Source of the DNA: Cryoendolithus antarcticus
Taxonomy: Eukaryota; Ascomycota; Dothideomycetes; Cladosporiales; Cladosporiaceae
Assembly (NCBI GenBank): GCA_002077065.1
Contig: NAJO01000052.1
Span: 186,001 to 250,000, forward strand
Reading direction: 5' to 3'
DNA length: 64,000 nucleotides
Under the pieces are notes generated by a model. That model worked only from the letters and a program-made list of their open reading frames with translations. It did not search any database and was not told the origin of the DNA. This document shows, in pieces, positions 1-10,559 of the stretch; positions within the stretch are counted from its first letter, which is position 1; every line of letters begins with the position of its first letter. Made by a program: the position numbers and the translations under genes.

Positions 1-1725
1 ATTCAACGAGGCACGTGCGAGGGGAGTCGGCGCCGATCATGCTCCCCACTGAGCCTACGTCGGCACCAGCGAAGTTGCAGAAACGGCAGACGGTGCTTCC
101 AAAGTCGGAGGAGCGTTCTTCACGTGACCTTGGTGCGAAGACAGCTGGTGACACGGCAAAGTCAAGCAAGCTGGCCGCCTTTACGCCCGCGTTCATGCAG
201 AAGCATCGTAGGTCATCCTCTCCACTAAAGCATGAGTATGAGCCTTCTACAGCCAGCGACTCTAGGTCTGAAGACAGCAACTTGTCCGACATCGATGACA
301 ACGAGTCTATCACTTCCGAGGAGTCCGGTGCAGAGCAGATCTCTACTCTGGGCCCTCTCAAGGCTTTCCCCACTTATGGTGGCTACACACCAATGGTGCA
401 GCCAACACCGCCGCAGTCGCAGTACACGCCATCCGGTGCTTCTATCGCACCATCGCAGTCGGCTTCTCAAGGACCTTACCGCAGTGTGCCAGTCGTAGAC
501 AGTCAAGCAGCGCAGACCGTAGCTTCGCTCTTCGCGTGGGCTGACGACACAGGAGCCTGGGTCAACTTACACCCGGACGAGTGCACTATCGTAGTCACTC
601 CGGGGCTGATCGAAGCCTTCGACATGGCGCAGGCCCTTGGAGCACGATCAGCTAAGGACTCTGACCCCACTCAGAGCCCTTCGACCCGCGGCGTCAAGCC
701 ACTGATCGCCCTCGAACTCACGCCTCTTGTACCACTACGTCGCGGTACCGCCTTGGACATCTCCATCCGCTCACCACCAACCTCCAATTCAATGTACAAG
801 ACCTCCCCCAACATCATGTTCCGCTCCCGCTCTCCCGAAGACTGCGAGACATTCTACCATCTCCTGAACCGCGCTCGCATCAATAATCCGACTTACATTG
901 CGCTGCAGCACGCCCGCGGTCCGTCAGCGACAAGTAACTGGGGTGAGACGATGGCTATGCGGAACGCCGCACGAGGCGCCAGCAGCAGCTCCTGGTTCAA
1001 TCTGCCCTCTCGCAAAGGCTCCTACCGCTCCAAGGGCGAGCGCCGTGTAGTCTCTGCAGCCGAGACAGCATCCTCAATCGGGACCGTGAACTCCGCCTTC
1101 TCTGCCCTACGTCGGTTCAGTGGGAGTGGGAAGATCTTCAACATCGCCAAGTCGACTATCAGCACCAGGGAAGGTGGCGCGAGGAGCGCAACATACTCTG
1201 ATTCTCTTTCCTCAGGCGCAACGACACCACTACCTGTCGATCCTAGACTGGGTACACCGCTTGGGTTGACGAACATGAAGATTCGCTTTTACGTGCGCGA
1301 GACAGCAGGCAAATGGCGTGATCTCGGCTCCGCGCGACTCAATATCCTGCTTCCTCCTCGCGCCGATCCTAATATTCCTGCTGATCCGCGCGTGACGGGT
1401 AAGGAGAAGAGGGTCTTGGTGCAAGGGAAGACCCAGGGGGAGGTACTGCTAGATGCCACATTAGGCGAGACGTGCTTTGAGCGTGTGGCGCGTACAGGCA
1501 TCGCTGTCAGTGTATGGGAGGAGCTTGTAGGTGCGAATGGTGAAAAGGGGCACGTTGGCCACCAGGGAGGCGTGCTTGGAGCCAGGGCGACGGTTTACAT
1601 GGTGCAGATGAAATCTGTGAGTCTCCATATCTACACGCTGATATCGACGAGTTGGTTTACTAATACGAGATCAGGAACGGGACACGGCATATACATTCGG
1701 GCTGGTGGGCAAGCTACGATACTAG
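1..1725 (+). CDS. Conserved fungal Ser/Pro-rich protein, 5' partial
   Basis: The frame is already open at the left edge, so the start is missing. Exon A ends at 1616. An intron at 1617-1674 (GTGAGT donor, CTAAT branch site, CAG acceptor) is followed by a last exon at 1675-1725 that ends in KLRY and a stop. About 555 residues are visible. Residues 1-170 are Ser/Pro/Thr-rich and look disordered. A folded block follows, with VASLFAWADDTGAW near residue 175 and FRSRSPEDCETFYHLLNRAR near 285. It looks like the PH/RanBP1-like core of uncharacterised fungal proteins. A second basic, Ser-rich stretch leads to a C-terminal block (MKIRFYVRETAGKWRDLGSA) and the tail. I do not recognise a named function. 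Reading on to 1946 is only read-through of the intron. Confidence 0.75.
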
Positions 1726-2010
1726 AAGTGGCCGGTTACACTGCGCCAATGGAAATACTGGCGTTTGCGGTGGCTCGGAGTGGACGGGGTCCAGAGCTGG
1801 TTCCTCATACGATATCGCCTTTTGCTGATACCCCGGGGACGGCCATGTGCACACATAACATACATAATCTCAATACCATTAATACTGGGGAACACACTAG
1901 TGCTCACACCTCCATCTCTCCAAGTCTGTCATTGCTCGGATGGTAAGATCGGCATACTCATAGTGGCCGTAAATTCAATCCAGCGCCTAGCTCCATCCCG
2001 CACGAGCGCA

Positions 2011-2389
2011 TCACCACTCCTCCTCAGCGCACGGGAGACGGTTAAGGCGACACCACAAACCCGGCTTGCAGCGTTTCTCGATATGCTTGGACGTCACTCG
2101 ATCAACGCATCCGAAGATCTGAGTCCTGCACCATGTCAGCATACTGCCCCGAGACGGTGAGTCGGTGTCATGTGACTTACAATTGCTTCCCATTCGCTAT
2201 CGGGTGTGGAGTACCCTGTGGGAAACACTGCGATAGCATTTCCTCGCCAACCAACTCAACTTGCGCTTCGCAGGATAGCGATTTCGGCTCTTGTCCGGGG
2301 CTGGTGCGTGCCGTGACAGTAGGAATAGCAGATGATAGGCAGGTCGCTGCGATGAGCAGGCCGCTCAGAGTGGATCTTGATAGGTACAT
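2011..2389 (-). CDS. Small secreted six-cysteine protein (family member A)
   Basis: Two exons: 2389-2181 and 2125-2011. The 55-nt intron (2180-2126) has a GTAAGT donor, a TGCTGAC branch site and a GCAG acceptor, and the join keeps frame (TT+G), giving 107 aa. Residues 1-27 form a signal peptide (hydrophobic core LSGLLIAATCLSSAIPTVTA). The mature part has six cysteines spaced C-x14-C-x20-C-x12-C-x5-C-x6-C, as expected for three disulfides. The first cysteine sits in the motif SCEAQV. The protein shares its signal-peptide start, the C-x-A-Q motif and the C-x14-C and C-x12-C-x5-C spacings with the gene at 10560-11275. Secretion and size fit an effector-like or other apoplastic protein, but the function is unknown. 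A longer in-frame Met at 2518 exists; 2389 is preferred because the signal peptide starts there. Confidence 0.65.
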
Positions 2390-3400
2390 CGTGACTTTGA
2401 CGGCGATGGTGGTACTGGTGGTTGATTTGGGATTGCTGGTGGTTTGTGGTAGTAGTTGGAACTGGCGAAGAAACTCAGTAGTGGAAGCACCAGTGTTGTG
2501 TAAGTTGAAAGGCGACACTTGAGGACATGTCCAGGGAGCGCTTCATGAAGTTTAATACTTCGTGTGCTATATCCTACTGAGTCAGGGTAGATAATAACAC
2601 ACCCGTTGGGCCTCTCGTATGGGACTACCCTCCAGGGCTAATAACCACTGTCCGGCAAGGTCCACTCGGCAGCTCTAGAGGATACCCTCCATCGCTCGCC
2701 ACGACGTCCGGAGCAGGCTGCGGGGACTCCAGCTCCGCCGTCGTCTTCGGGGTGGTGCAGCCAGTACCCACATCTGCCACAAGCATCTCTGGACGGCCGT
2801 GGAAAGCTACATCCGTGCGCTCGGCGCCTTGGCCGGCGTAGTCATGGATTTCCGAGCGTCTGCCAGTCGAAAGAGGGGCCGGGCAAATGCAGGAACAAGT
2901 CGAGATGTTGGTCGGCGCAGGACAGGTAAAGGTGCAGTTGTTTGCCGTCTCGTAGGCTGTTACAACTGGGTCTCGTGTGCGGGTTGAAGATGTGATATTC
3001 ACAGGCAGAAGAAGGTACTGCTTAGACTGCGCGGCGGTAGCTAATAGATGATTCATGAATGGTGAAGAAAACCTTGACGATAGTGAAAGGTGGACCGAGG
3101 GAGCATTACCTCTAGACATGTGCATCGAGCGCCGCTTGACCTTACCACTGGTCGGCCGGACAGTTGTGACTAACTGTTAGAATTGCATCTCAGTACGTGT
3201 TCGTTACACAGAAGGCCTCGGTGAACAATGCATCCGCTTCGGCCGTGTGCTTGAGATCTGGGCAAGGCAGGAAATGCTATGATCGGTCTGCTCACAATAG
3301 CTGAGTGCTCTTTCACGGGATCAGTGAGAGTCTGAAATCGATGTGACCTCCACATAAGACATATCGAAAGAAGTTCTCTCCCCAGATGGTGTTCGTGGCA
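2390..3400. other. Gene-poor interval
   Basis: No convincing gene. A 166-codon minus-strand frame (2625-3125) contains a local Cys-rich patch (CTFTCPAP, TCSCICPAP) but has no signal peptide, no family resemblance and no splice-supported partner, so I leave it uncalled. Confidence 0.4.
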
Positions 3401-3900
3401 GGGTTTTATTCCGGAAGCACATGAGCACCGAAGGAGATTTGCATACTTCGGTGAGAGAATGGACGGCTTCTCACCATAGTGGAGGTCGTAATGCACGTGG
3501 CGCTCTATCGCAGTTGCCTCTCCGTGTGGTATCTCCAGGCACTCCCGCGTTTCGAAGGCACATTGTAGCAGCACAAGCGCATTTCGAACGATCGAGAGAA
3601 ATGAGTGCTCTCGTCTCTCCCTGTACCACTGCTGGCTGTCCTTCGTCTTGGAGGTACAGTGTAACAGCACAAGCGCATTCTCGAATATGGAGAGAATAGA
3701 GTGCCGCCGTCTCTCATCGTGGCTCTCGCATTAGTTTTCCGTGTCTGACGCACATTGTAGCACCAAAAGCGCGTCTCAAGATTTCGAGAGAGACGAACAG
3801 CATAGGCTCTCCATGATGCACCTCCGAGCAGCTCTCCGTTTCAGACGTACAGCATAGTAGCACAAGCATGTCGCAAATTTCGGAGAGAGTGACATCGAAA
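3400..3900 (-). repeat. Degenerate 96-bp tandem repeat, about five copies
   Basis: The core GCACAAGCGC (plus strand) recurs at 3571, 3667, about 3763 and 3860, each time preceded by a CACATTGTAGCA-like or GTACAGTGTAACA-like stretch and followed by TTCGA...GAGAGA. The clear copies are spaced 96 bp apart. A more diverged copy starts near 3403. Because 96 is a multiple of three, minus-strand frames through the array show a repeated 32-residue pattern (RNALVLLHC / RNALVLLQC, and MRLCCYTVP / MRLCCYNVP). Every frame is interrupted before a full protein forms, so I call a repeat and not a gene. It lies 150 bp upstream of RPS18. Confidence 0.7.
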
Positions 3901-4048
3901 GCACTGCGGGTAGATACGGATAGCCCCGCTCTAGCGCCCGCACAGCGCCAAGACTCGATTCGAATTCGTGAACGAACTCCACACTGCCTCTCCATGGTTA
4001 CTTGAATCTACGACAGCGACCCAAGCCTGTTCGTACAATACCGCAATC

Positions 4049-4620
4049 ATGTCGCTCGTCTCCGGGGAGAAATCGAACTTCCAGTTCATTCTCCGTCTCC
4101 TCAATACCAACGTACGTAGCCTGATCATACTGCGCAACCCGTACTAACAGGCGCAGGTCGATGGCAAACAGAAGGTCATGTACGCGCTCACCAAGATCAA
4201 GGGTGTAGGACGCCGCTACAGCAATTTGGTGTGCAAGAAGGCCGATGTCGACCTCAACAAGCGGTATGCACCATCAATTATTATGCATCATTTCAAACTC
4301 GACACTAATGAAACATCCACAGCGCCGGCGAGCTTACCTCCGAAGAACTCGAGCGCATCGTCACGATTGTGCAAAACCCCACCCAGTACAAAATCCCCAC
4401 CTGGTTCCTCAACAGACAGCGCGATATCGTGGATGGCAAGGATTACCAGACCCTCGCCAACGGCGTGGACAGCAAGTTGCGTGAGGATTTGGAGCGCCTG
4501 AAGAAGATCCGCGCTCACCGTGGATTGAGGCATTACTGGGGTCTGCGTGTGCGCGGACAGCACAGCAAGACTACGGGCAGGAGGGGCAGGACTGTGGGTG
4601 TGAGCAAGAAGAAGGGGTAG
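4049..4620 (+). CDS. RPS18: 40S ribosomal protein S18 (uS13)
   Basis: Three exons: 4049-4111, 4157-4263 and 4323-4620. Intron 1 is only 45 nt (CTAAC branch site; acceptor GCGCAG). Intron 2 runs 4264-4322. The 155-aa product reads [20 protein letters not shown], then [20 protein letters not shown] and the strongly conserved C-terminal half ending [16 protein letters not shown], as in eukaryotic uS13. The protein sits in the head of the small ribosomal subunit and contacts tRNA and inter-subunit bridges. The nearer AG of intron 1 (4150) would add Ala-Gln at a conserved site, so 4156 is chosen. The 96-bp repeat array lies just upstream and may overlap its promoter. Confidence 0.97.
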
Positions 4621-5119
4621 TGGTGTGCGAGTACTGGTCACGGAACTGGGGGATGGCTCTGCTGGAGGGCGTACATGGCATATGGCAATGGTCCTTGCGT
4701 GTTACTGTGGCTTCGCATGGGCGTTCTCGCTAGGTCAGATGTCGTGGAGACACTCGACGTCAACATTCTAGGGCAGCTCGAAAGAGTATGCTGTACACTC
4801 AACATCGGAGTCTGCCAACACATGCTCCTGTCTGCCTCACCTCCCATCTCGCCTTGCGCAACATTTTACATTTGCAGTCACCAGCCAACCTGCCTCTCAA
4901 CCTCTTCTTTTCCCACAGGTACAGCGTACAGATGTACTGCATGGAGATTGATCTGTCGTTCTCACGGAATCCCGCCGTCATCGGTCTCGCGTTGCATAGA
5001 GTGGGGGTGCCAGTACAGCATTAGACCTCACCTCTTGAATCCGCATAAGATCCCACCATACCTGTAGACAACCATTCTTTATTCTAAACTACAAACAGTG
5101 CCACCGCATCTCCATCAAC
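4621..5119. other. Intergenic, RPS18 3' flank and cupin promoter
   Basis: Only short shadow frames are present; I see no gene or RNA. Both flanking genes read rightward. Confidence 0.5.
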
Positions 5120-5784
5120 ATGTCATCACCAGGTTTCGACGGCTTCATCAAGATCCCCTCCGTGCCCTTGAACTTCGTCCCAGCCAAGTCAGGCGAGATC
5201 ATCAAGCTCGGGCAGATCACATGTAGGATATTGGAAGATGGATCGCGGACAGGTAAGCAGACCTACTAACTTGATGCATTCTCCACTCAATGCTAAATGC
5301 TGAGATACATCCAGATAATCGCCTCGGAACCTGCGAGCTCATCCTCCCGCCCAAGACGCCTGGCCCGTAAGTACTGCATCGCCACGGGCCCACAGCACTT
5401 GAGGATCAGATCTAACACAAGCTCCGCAGACCACCCCACTGGCATGAAATGCACGACGAGACCTTCCTCATAACCCAGGGTACAATCCGCTTCCACTACC
5501 CCGACCCGTCGCAACCCGGCGTCGACCTGAGCACGACAGACGCCCACGCCGGCGACTACATGACCGTGCCCGTCCGCAGTCCCCATACCTTCAGCAACCC
5601 CGGCGACGTCGAGGCGAGACTGTTCTTCACCACGACGCCTGCCTTCTATGTGAATTACTTCAGGCTGTTGGCCGACATGGGCAAGGAGTTTGCCGGCAAA
5701 CCGATGCCGGCGGAGGCGAATGTGAAAGCGATGGCGCTTTATGGGACCACGTTGGTTGATAGGGTGCCCAGGAAGCCGGAGTGA
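5120..5784 (+). CDS. Cupin-domain protein (quercetinase-like single cupin)
   Basis: Three exons: 5120-5252, 5315-5366 and 5430-5784, giving 179 aa. Both introns have standard ends (GTAAGC...CAG, GTAAGT...CAG) and the joins keep frame. The first cupin motif is PPPHWHEMHDETFLITQG: the two His and the Glu are the usual metal ligands, and the downstream Gly closes the motif. The second motif is GDYMTVPVRSPHTFSN, with the fourth ligand His. Such small cupins bind Fe, Ni, Mn or Zn and act as dioxygenases, isomerases or storage folds; the substrate cannot be read from sequence. No signal peptide is visible, so it is probably cytosolic. Its stop is only 58 bp from the convergent stop of tRNase Z, so the 3' UTRs probably overlap. 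Confidence 0.85.
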
Positions 5785-5842
5785 TGATTTGCTCCGGTGA
5801 CTATCGCGAGGTATATGTACAATGACATGAGTGGTGACTATA

Positions 5843-8800
5843 CTACCCGCTCTTCCTCTCCCCTTTCGACTTCTTCACTCCCCCGTTCGCTGCGCCATTT
5901 GCTTTCTTTTTCGCCGCGCCATTCGCAGCGACAACATGCTCCGGCTGATCTTTATCTTCTTCGAAGAGCTTGAGCAGTGCGGGAGTGTAATGCTGCATCT
6001 CCGCGATCTCGCCGAGCTTGACGCGCATGTAGTCGAAGGCAACGCAGACTTTCATGTCGCTTTGCAGCTTGAACTTCACCGCGCTGGGCGCGAAGGGTGA
6101 AGCGGCGCTGGTAGTGGTGACGTTGGAAGGTTTGGGAGCGACTTTGGGCGGGAGGGCGTAGGTCTGACCGCCATCACCATTTGAGGCAGAGGTGGGTTGG
6201 TCAGCGTAAGTCTGGGCATCGGCTGCAGCATCAGCGCCGATGAGCTCGTCGTCCTCATCTGTATCTCTGTGGTCCTCTGCCTCCTCGGGCGCAGCAGCCT
6301 CTAGCATCGGCAGATCTTCCTCCAACTCACCTCCACTGCCATTTGCATACTCCAGCACCGGCAACTTCTGGTACCTTTGACTGAAATGCGTCAGCACGCA
6401 GCACTTGGCGCCCATAGCCTGGGCCACCCCAAGCGCCTCCGAAGTAGTCGAATGGTTTTTCGCCTCCGCATCGCCTTGTAGCTCGTCGTCAAATGTCGCC
6501 TCGTGAATGACGACTGTGCTACCTTTGCCAATCTTGCTGAACGCTGCGCTTGGTCTGCAGTCTCCAGAGTACGAAGCTTTGAAGCCGTTCGGCCAGGTGA
6601 TGCTGATCGCTCGAGCGCCGTGGCAGTGTTGGACAAGCACCGCTTGGACGTCTGACAGCCCAAGAAGGGAGGGTGAGATGTGGTTATTCGCAAAACGAGC
6701 GGACCGATTCCGTGCCGTCATTGCAGCGAGGTCAGAAGGCGGAATAAACCAATTCATCTTCGAGGCTTGATTCTTCGCTGGGAAGGCTGCGCCTACACTC
6801 AAGGGCGCAATACGGGAGAACCCAAAGTCTTCGACAGCTGCGTATTCGGAGAGCCAATGCAGCATGGCGGGCTCGGCGAGGATGGCGAGGCGGTTCTGAT
6901 CGGGAGTGAAGAGGGCGTGCAAGTCAGTGTCCAGAGATGGCGGAGGTGAGGGAGTCGCGGAGTGCACTTGAGTGTACCAGGCTTTGAGGACGCCGACGGT
7001 ACCAAGATGGTGGTCGGCGTGCATGTGGCTTATTGTTACTGCGCGGAGGTCTTGCAGAACTTGCCTCATTTCGTCGGGCGGGAAGACTCGTCTGAGCTGG
7101 CCGAGGGTATTCTCACCGCAGTCGAATAGAAGATTGCCCCAGCCTGGGACCCGCATGAGTGTTGCAGAGACATTGCGATACTTCGAGGGAAGTGCGGATC
7201 CAGTGCCTAGCGTTGTGATCTCGACGTTCCGGTCTGGGAGTGTCGCAGCCCAGGATTCTATGGCTGCGCTGTCGCTCGATACGCTTTCTCTCGCTCTTGC
7301 TGCTTCATCGAGCACGTCTGTCGATGTCTCGCCTTCCACCGCTTCCACGTCCAGCAAAGGAACGTTTTGCTTGTTCTGCACTTCCATAGCTGGCTCGAGT
7401 TGCACGAGCTGCCCTCGCACCGCAGCTTGCGCATTGCTCGGCAATGGCGACTGCGCTACGCATGTGTTGTCATAAGTGGGAACGCGATAATGTCGATCGT
7501 CGACTTGACGCAGACGAACAGTAGCAGCAGCGGCAGAGTCGAGTGCAACATTGTTTGGACAGTAGTCAGGCGATGAAACAACATGCTGAAGCTTACCCAT
7601 TGCGTCTGACATGAACGTTCGCAACCTTTCGTCAGTAGCGACACCTGGGCCACAGATCCAAACGATAGCACCGACACCAGCCATGATACTCTCATTCTGC
7701 CACTCGGGCCGAGCGATGAGGTTCGCAATGTAGTCGGAGTCGGGAAGATCCACCACAGCAAAGCCACCTCCCTCTTTCGAGGGTCCGAGTACCTGATCAG
7801 GATGCACCATCTCGCCATCTGTATTCTCAACGCTCTCGCCAGACTGCAGCTGTGACCATGCCCTTCCGACAGGCACTTTCAAAGCTTTTGCTTTCTCTGG
7901 GAAAAACTTCCCGCGCTGCTTGTGATTGCGAATGATGTAACTTACAGCCTCTTTAGCAGGCAGAGTGGGAGGTAATGTCTCTACAAGCGCACCAGGCCAG
8001 GGTTTTCGAACCAGTACTTGGAGATCAGGGTCTGGGAGTGGCAGCCTCCCACCAGGCGTGAGGCCACGGTACTTCTCGATCTTGTGCGTAGTCTGGTCCC
8101 GCACGAAGATCGTTGCGGGCATCTTGACATCTGTCAAGCGAGTGGGAAACAGCGTGTCTAGCCGCCAGGATGAGTTAAACATCTCACCTACGACGGCTTT
8201 GACGGTCAGCTGGTCCCGCTCTGTCGGCGTGAGGTCATCAGCGATTACAGGCTGGGAGCCGTTGCTCGTCTCGCCCTCGTACACCTCTTCGATGCTGCGC
8301 TTTCTTGGACTGATGGAGTGTGATTGACTCGTTGGCCGACTCCCTGGCGATGACTCGGGCAGTATCGACATTGGCCAGACCTTGATATTCGAGTCCGCCC
8401 AGTATGCCTTTGCTCCGTTCTCCCCCGTCTCGTTCTCGTGCTCGCTCGGGATCTCATGTACACTGACCGGCATTCCCTTTCTGAACACGAAACGCCTCGC
8501 TGTAGCCAAAGTATGGTTCAGGTTTGGCGGCGAGAACAGTGTCAATACATTCGTCGGCAGACCCTGCAACATCTCCTGCTCAACCTCTCGTACCTTCTCT
8601 GCATCTTCTAGCACCCCAAGCTTCCTCGCCTTGGCCATGGCCTTCTTCCTCGCGTCCTCGGTGCTCGCACTCTTGCTCGATGCAGCCGCGTCTGCCAACG
8701 TCAAAATCATACCAATCAGCCCACCCGTGTTGCTCCATTCTGTTCGGCCTGTAAGGAAGCACTCATTGACCTTGAGCAGCCTCGCACCCATCTGCACTGT

Positions 8801-9463
8801 AGCTCGTTGCGTCCCTTCGCCCAGACTGCCAATTAGGTATCTCTTGTCGTCAAAGTGCAGCATCAGCGTCGTCCCCGGCGTGTCCGCTGTGGGCGTCGTG
8901 AGGACCTGCACGAAGGACCGCATGTTGCGTGCGGCGGTGAAGTCTGGGCTTAGAGCCTGCCTGAAGCTTTCGTCCTGAGGTGGCTGCAGGCGGTCCCTGT
9001 CCGCGATGGTGAACAGTGGCTCTCCGCCGAAACCACCGCCGTCACCGGATACTTCGTCGCGAACTCCTAATCGCGTCCTGTGCCCTCTCCAGCGATCCTG
9101 TGGCCTCTCTCGGCTTTCATAGCGTGTGATCCTCAGAACGCTCTCGCCCTTGACTCTAGCCTTTTCTTTCGTCGCAGCAGCAACTGCCTCCTGATGCTCG
9201 CCAAGGAGGTCCTGCAGATCCGAAGGGTCGTATCTTGTGCGCGATGCGGTGAAGCTGGCAGAAGCGCCGTATGAAGGGAGAGATGTGTGCCTGGACCTGC
9301 CACTACATGGAACCAACCTTCGAGGCGCAAGTCGTGATATCGTAGAAATCGTAAAGCGCGAGGATATCCCAAATACCGCCACCGCTATGCCCTGCCCCAA
9401 GATATATGTGCAAGACCCAAGACCAGCTCTCACTGTTCTAAGTGATACTACAGGCTCACGCAA
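5843..9463 (-). CDS. TRZ1: tRNase Z, long form (ELAC2/Trz1 type)
   Basis: A single 1206-aa frame. It removes the 3' trailer of pre-tRNAs. The catalytic C-terminal half starts near residue 765 (EITTLGTGSALPSKYRN) and holds the metal motif HMHADHHLG at 813-821, then SGDCRP and THFSQRYQKLP, all typical of the family. The inactive N-terminal beta-lactamase half starts at Met181 with MRSFVQVLTTPTADTPGT and GSLGEGTQRA, which is where most fungal Trz1 proteins begin. Residues 1-180 are an extra, Arg/Ser-rich, acid-poor leader (RLAPRRLVPCSGRSRHTS) that looks like a mitochondrial presequence. Initiation at 9463 would give a mitochondrial form and at 8923 (Met181) a nuclear one. The last 100 residues are a low-complexity Lys/Ala tail. 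Confidence 0.93.
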   Translation of the reverse strand: MREPVVSLRTVRAGLGSCTYILGQGIAVAVFGISSRFTISTISRLAPRRLVPCSGRSRHTSLPSYGASASFTASRTRYDPSDLQDLLGEHQEAVAAATKEKARVKGESVLRITRYESRERPQDRWRGHRTRLGVRDEVSGDGGGFGGEPLFTIADRDRLQPPQDESFRQALSPDFTAARNMRSFVQVLTTPTADTPGTTLMLHFDDKRYLIGSLGEGTQRATVQMGARLLKVNECFLTGRTEWSNTGGLIGMILTLADAAASSKSASTEDARKKAMAKARKLGVLEDAEKVREVEQEMLQGLPTNVLTLFSPPNLNHTLATARRFVFRKGMPVSVHEIPSEHENETGENGAKAYWADSNIKVWPMSILPESSPGSRPTSQSHSISPRKRSIEEVYEGETSNGSQPVIADDLTPTERDQLTVKAVVGEMFNSSWRLDTLFPTRLTDVKMPATIFVRDQTTHKIEKYRGLTPGGRLPLPDPDLQVLVRKPWPGALVETLPPTLPAKEAVSYIIRNHKQRGKFFPEKAKALKVPVGRAWSQLQSGESVENTDGEMVHPDQVLGPSKEGGGFAVVDLPDSDYIANLIARPEWQNESIMAGVGAIVWICGPGVATDERLRTFMSDAMGKLQHVVSSPDYCPNNVALDSAAAATVRLRQVDDRHYRVPTYDNTCVAQSPLPSNAQAAVRGQLVQLEPAMEVQNKQNVPLLDVEAVEGETSTDVLDEAARARESVSSDSAAIESWAATLPDRNVEITTLGTGSALPSKYRNVSATLMRVPGWGNLLFDCGENTLGQLRRVFPPDEMRQVLQDLRAVTISHMHADHHLGTVGVLKAWYTQVHSATPSPPPSLDTDLHALFTPDQNRLAILAEPAMLHWLSEYAAVEDFGFSRIAPLSVGAAFPAKNQASKMNWFIPPSDLAAMTARNRSARFANNHISPSLLGLSDVQAVLVQHCHGARAISITWPNGFKASYSGDCRPSAAFSKIGKGSTVVIHEATFDDELQGDAEAKNHSTTSEALGVAQAMGAKCCVLTHFSQRYQKLPVLEYANGSGGELEEDLPMLEAAAPEEAEDHRDTDEDDELIGADAAADAQTYADQPTSASNGDGGQTYALPPKVAPKPSNVTTTSAASPFAPSAVKFKLQSDMKVCVAFDYMRVKLGEIAEMQHYTPALLKLFEEDKDQPEHVVAANGAAKKKANGAANGGVKKSKGERKSG

Positions 9464-10559
9464 CGAACGATGCGCTGAGATCGTGATAGAATTTCAATGC
9501 AGCGCATGAGACGTATGCAAAACACGCTCAGGTACGTGATGAAATCAGTGCCAAGCATACCATGACTATATGAATGAGACGACTTACTTCGACTCATTCG
9601 CAGTCACACATTCTTTACCCAGTCATTTGATGCTATCTTCTAGCTGGCTGCAATACTAGAAGGCGCCTCTACGGTGTCCATAAGAGGCACTGAGCGGGTG
9701 ATGGCGATGCGGAAGATATCAGCCTTCGCTCACTGCCCGTGACAGGCGAGTCTACTGCTACATATAGGCTTGCGGAGACAGGATCATCTCGAGTTGGATC
9801 ATCCGGGAAAGAGGCAGGTGAAGGATGTTGTTTTACATGTACATTTCCCGCGCAATCTGCTATCGATAGTAAGTGAAGGTAAGCGCTTTCACGTCTTCAT
9901 TCGGCCTCCTCGTACATTGGACCCCCGCGGTAGCGCCAGAAAGAACAAATTGATTGTCACTTATAGCTCCTCTCTCGCTGAGGTCTTGTCATCACCGCGC
10001 TCGCCTTGCTGTCACGTGAGTTGCCGTGGCTGCTATCGCCTTACTCTCATCGAGAGCAACACCGCGACGCTCGCCAAATTGATCTCCGGTGCATTACCAT
10101 TGCGCTACGCCTCGCCCCATGATCGATATCGACACACCTTATTGTCGATCGCCACGTTCTCTACGAGTAGTGTCGCCGACTGTCTAGCGATTCATACTCA
10201 AATGTGGGCATAGCTGCATGTCGCTTACTCCCCGATCAGGCCGAACAACGACCTTTCATCGGAACGGATGCAGTGCTCGTCTGCCATGCCTTGTCCCAGC
10301 CGAAGAGTGGTCTGACCATTCTATAAGCCGGTTGCAGATGCTCCAATCTGCGTTGACTGATAAGAGTGAATCAGCAGAAATTGGTACACTCAGTATGAAA
10401 TATCACGAGACGCTTCATTGGACGGTTCAATGGGCACTTCGTCAGCCGTCGCCCACAAGCCTACTCGAACTCGCAAGCAGGAGCCGATGCTCATCTTGCT
10501 ATCCTACACACTACAACAACTGCTAGGAGCCACCCACACACGATCCTGCCGATTTCGCA
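9464..10559. other. Gene-poor interval between divergent genes
   Basis: The longest frame (9770-10213, plus) has no recognisable composition or motif. I see no gene, tRNA or repeat here. It must hold the promoters of tRNase Z (minus) and the secreted protein (plus). Confidence 0.4.

Noticed and set aside
1617..1946. Extension of the first gene to 1946
   Set aside because: The extra residues come from reading through a canonical 58-nt intron; the spliced form ends at 1725.
2625..3125. 166-codon Cys-containing minus-strand frame
   Set aside because: A local cluster of cysteines is tempting beside the secreted protein, but there is no signal peptide, no shared spacing and no splice support.
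3170..3670. 166-codon minus-strand frame
   Set aside because: It is largely the 96-bp repeat read in one frame; neighbouring frames carry the same repeated pattern and none forms a complete protein.
9770..10213. 147-codon plus-strand frame
   Set aside because: No family resemblance, signal peptide or splice partner.
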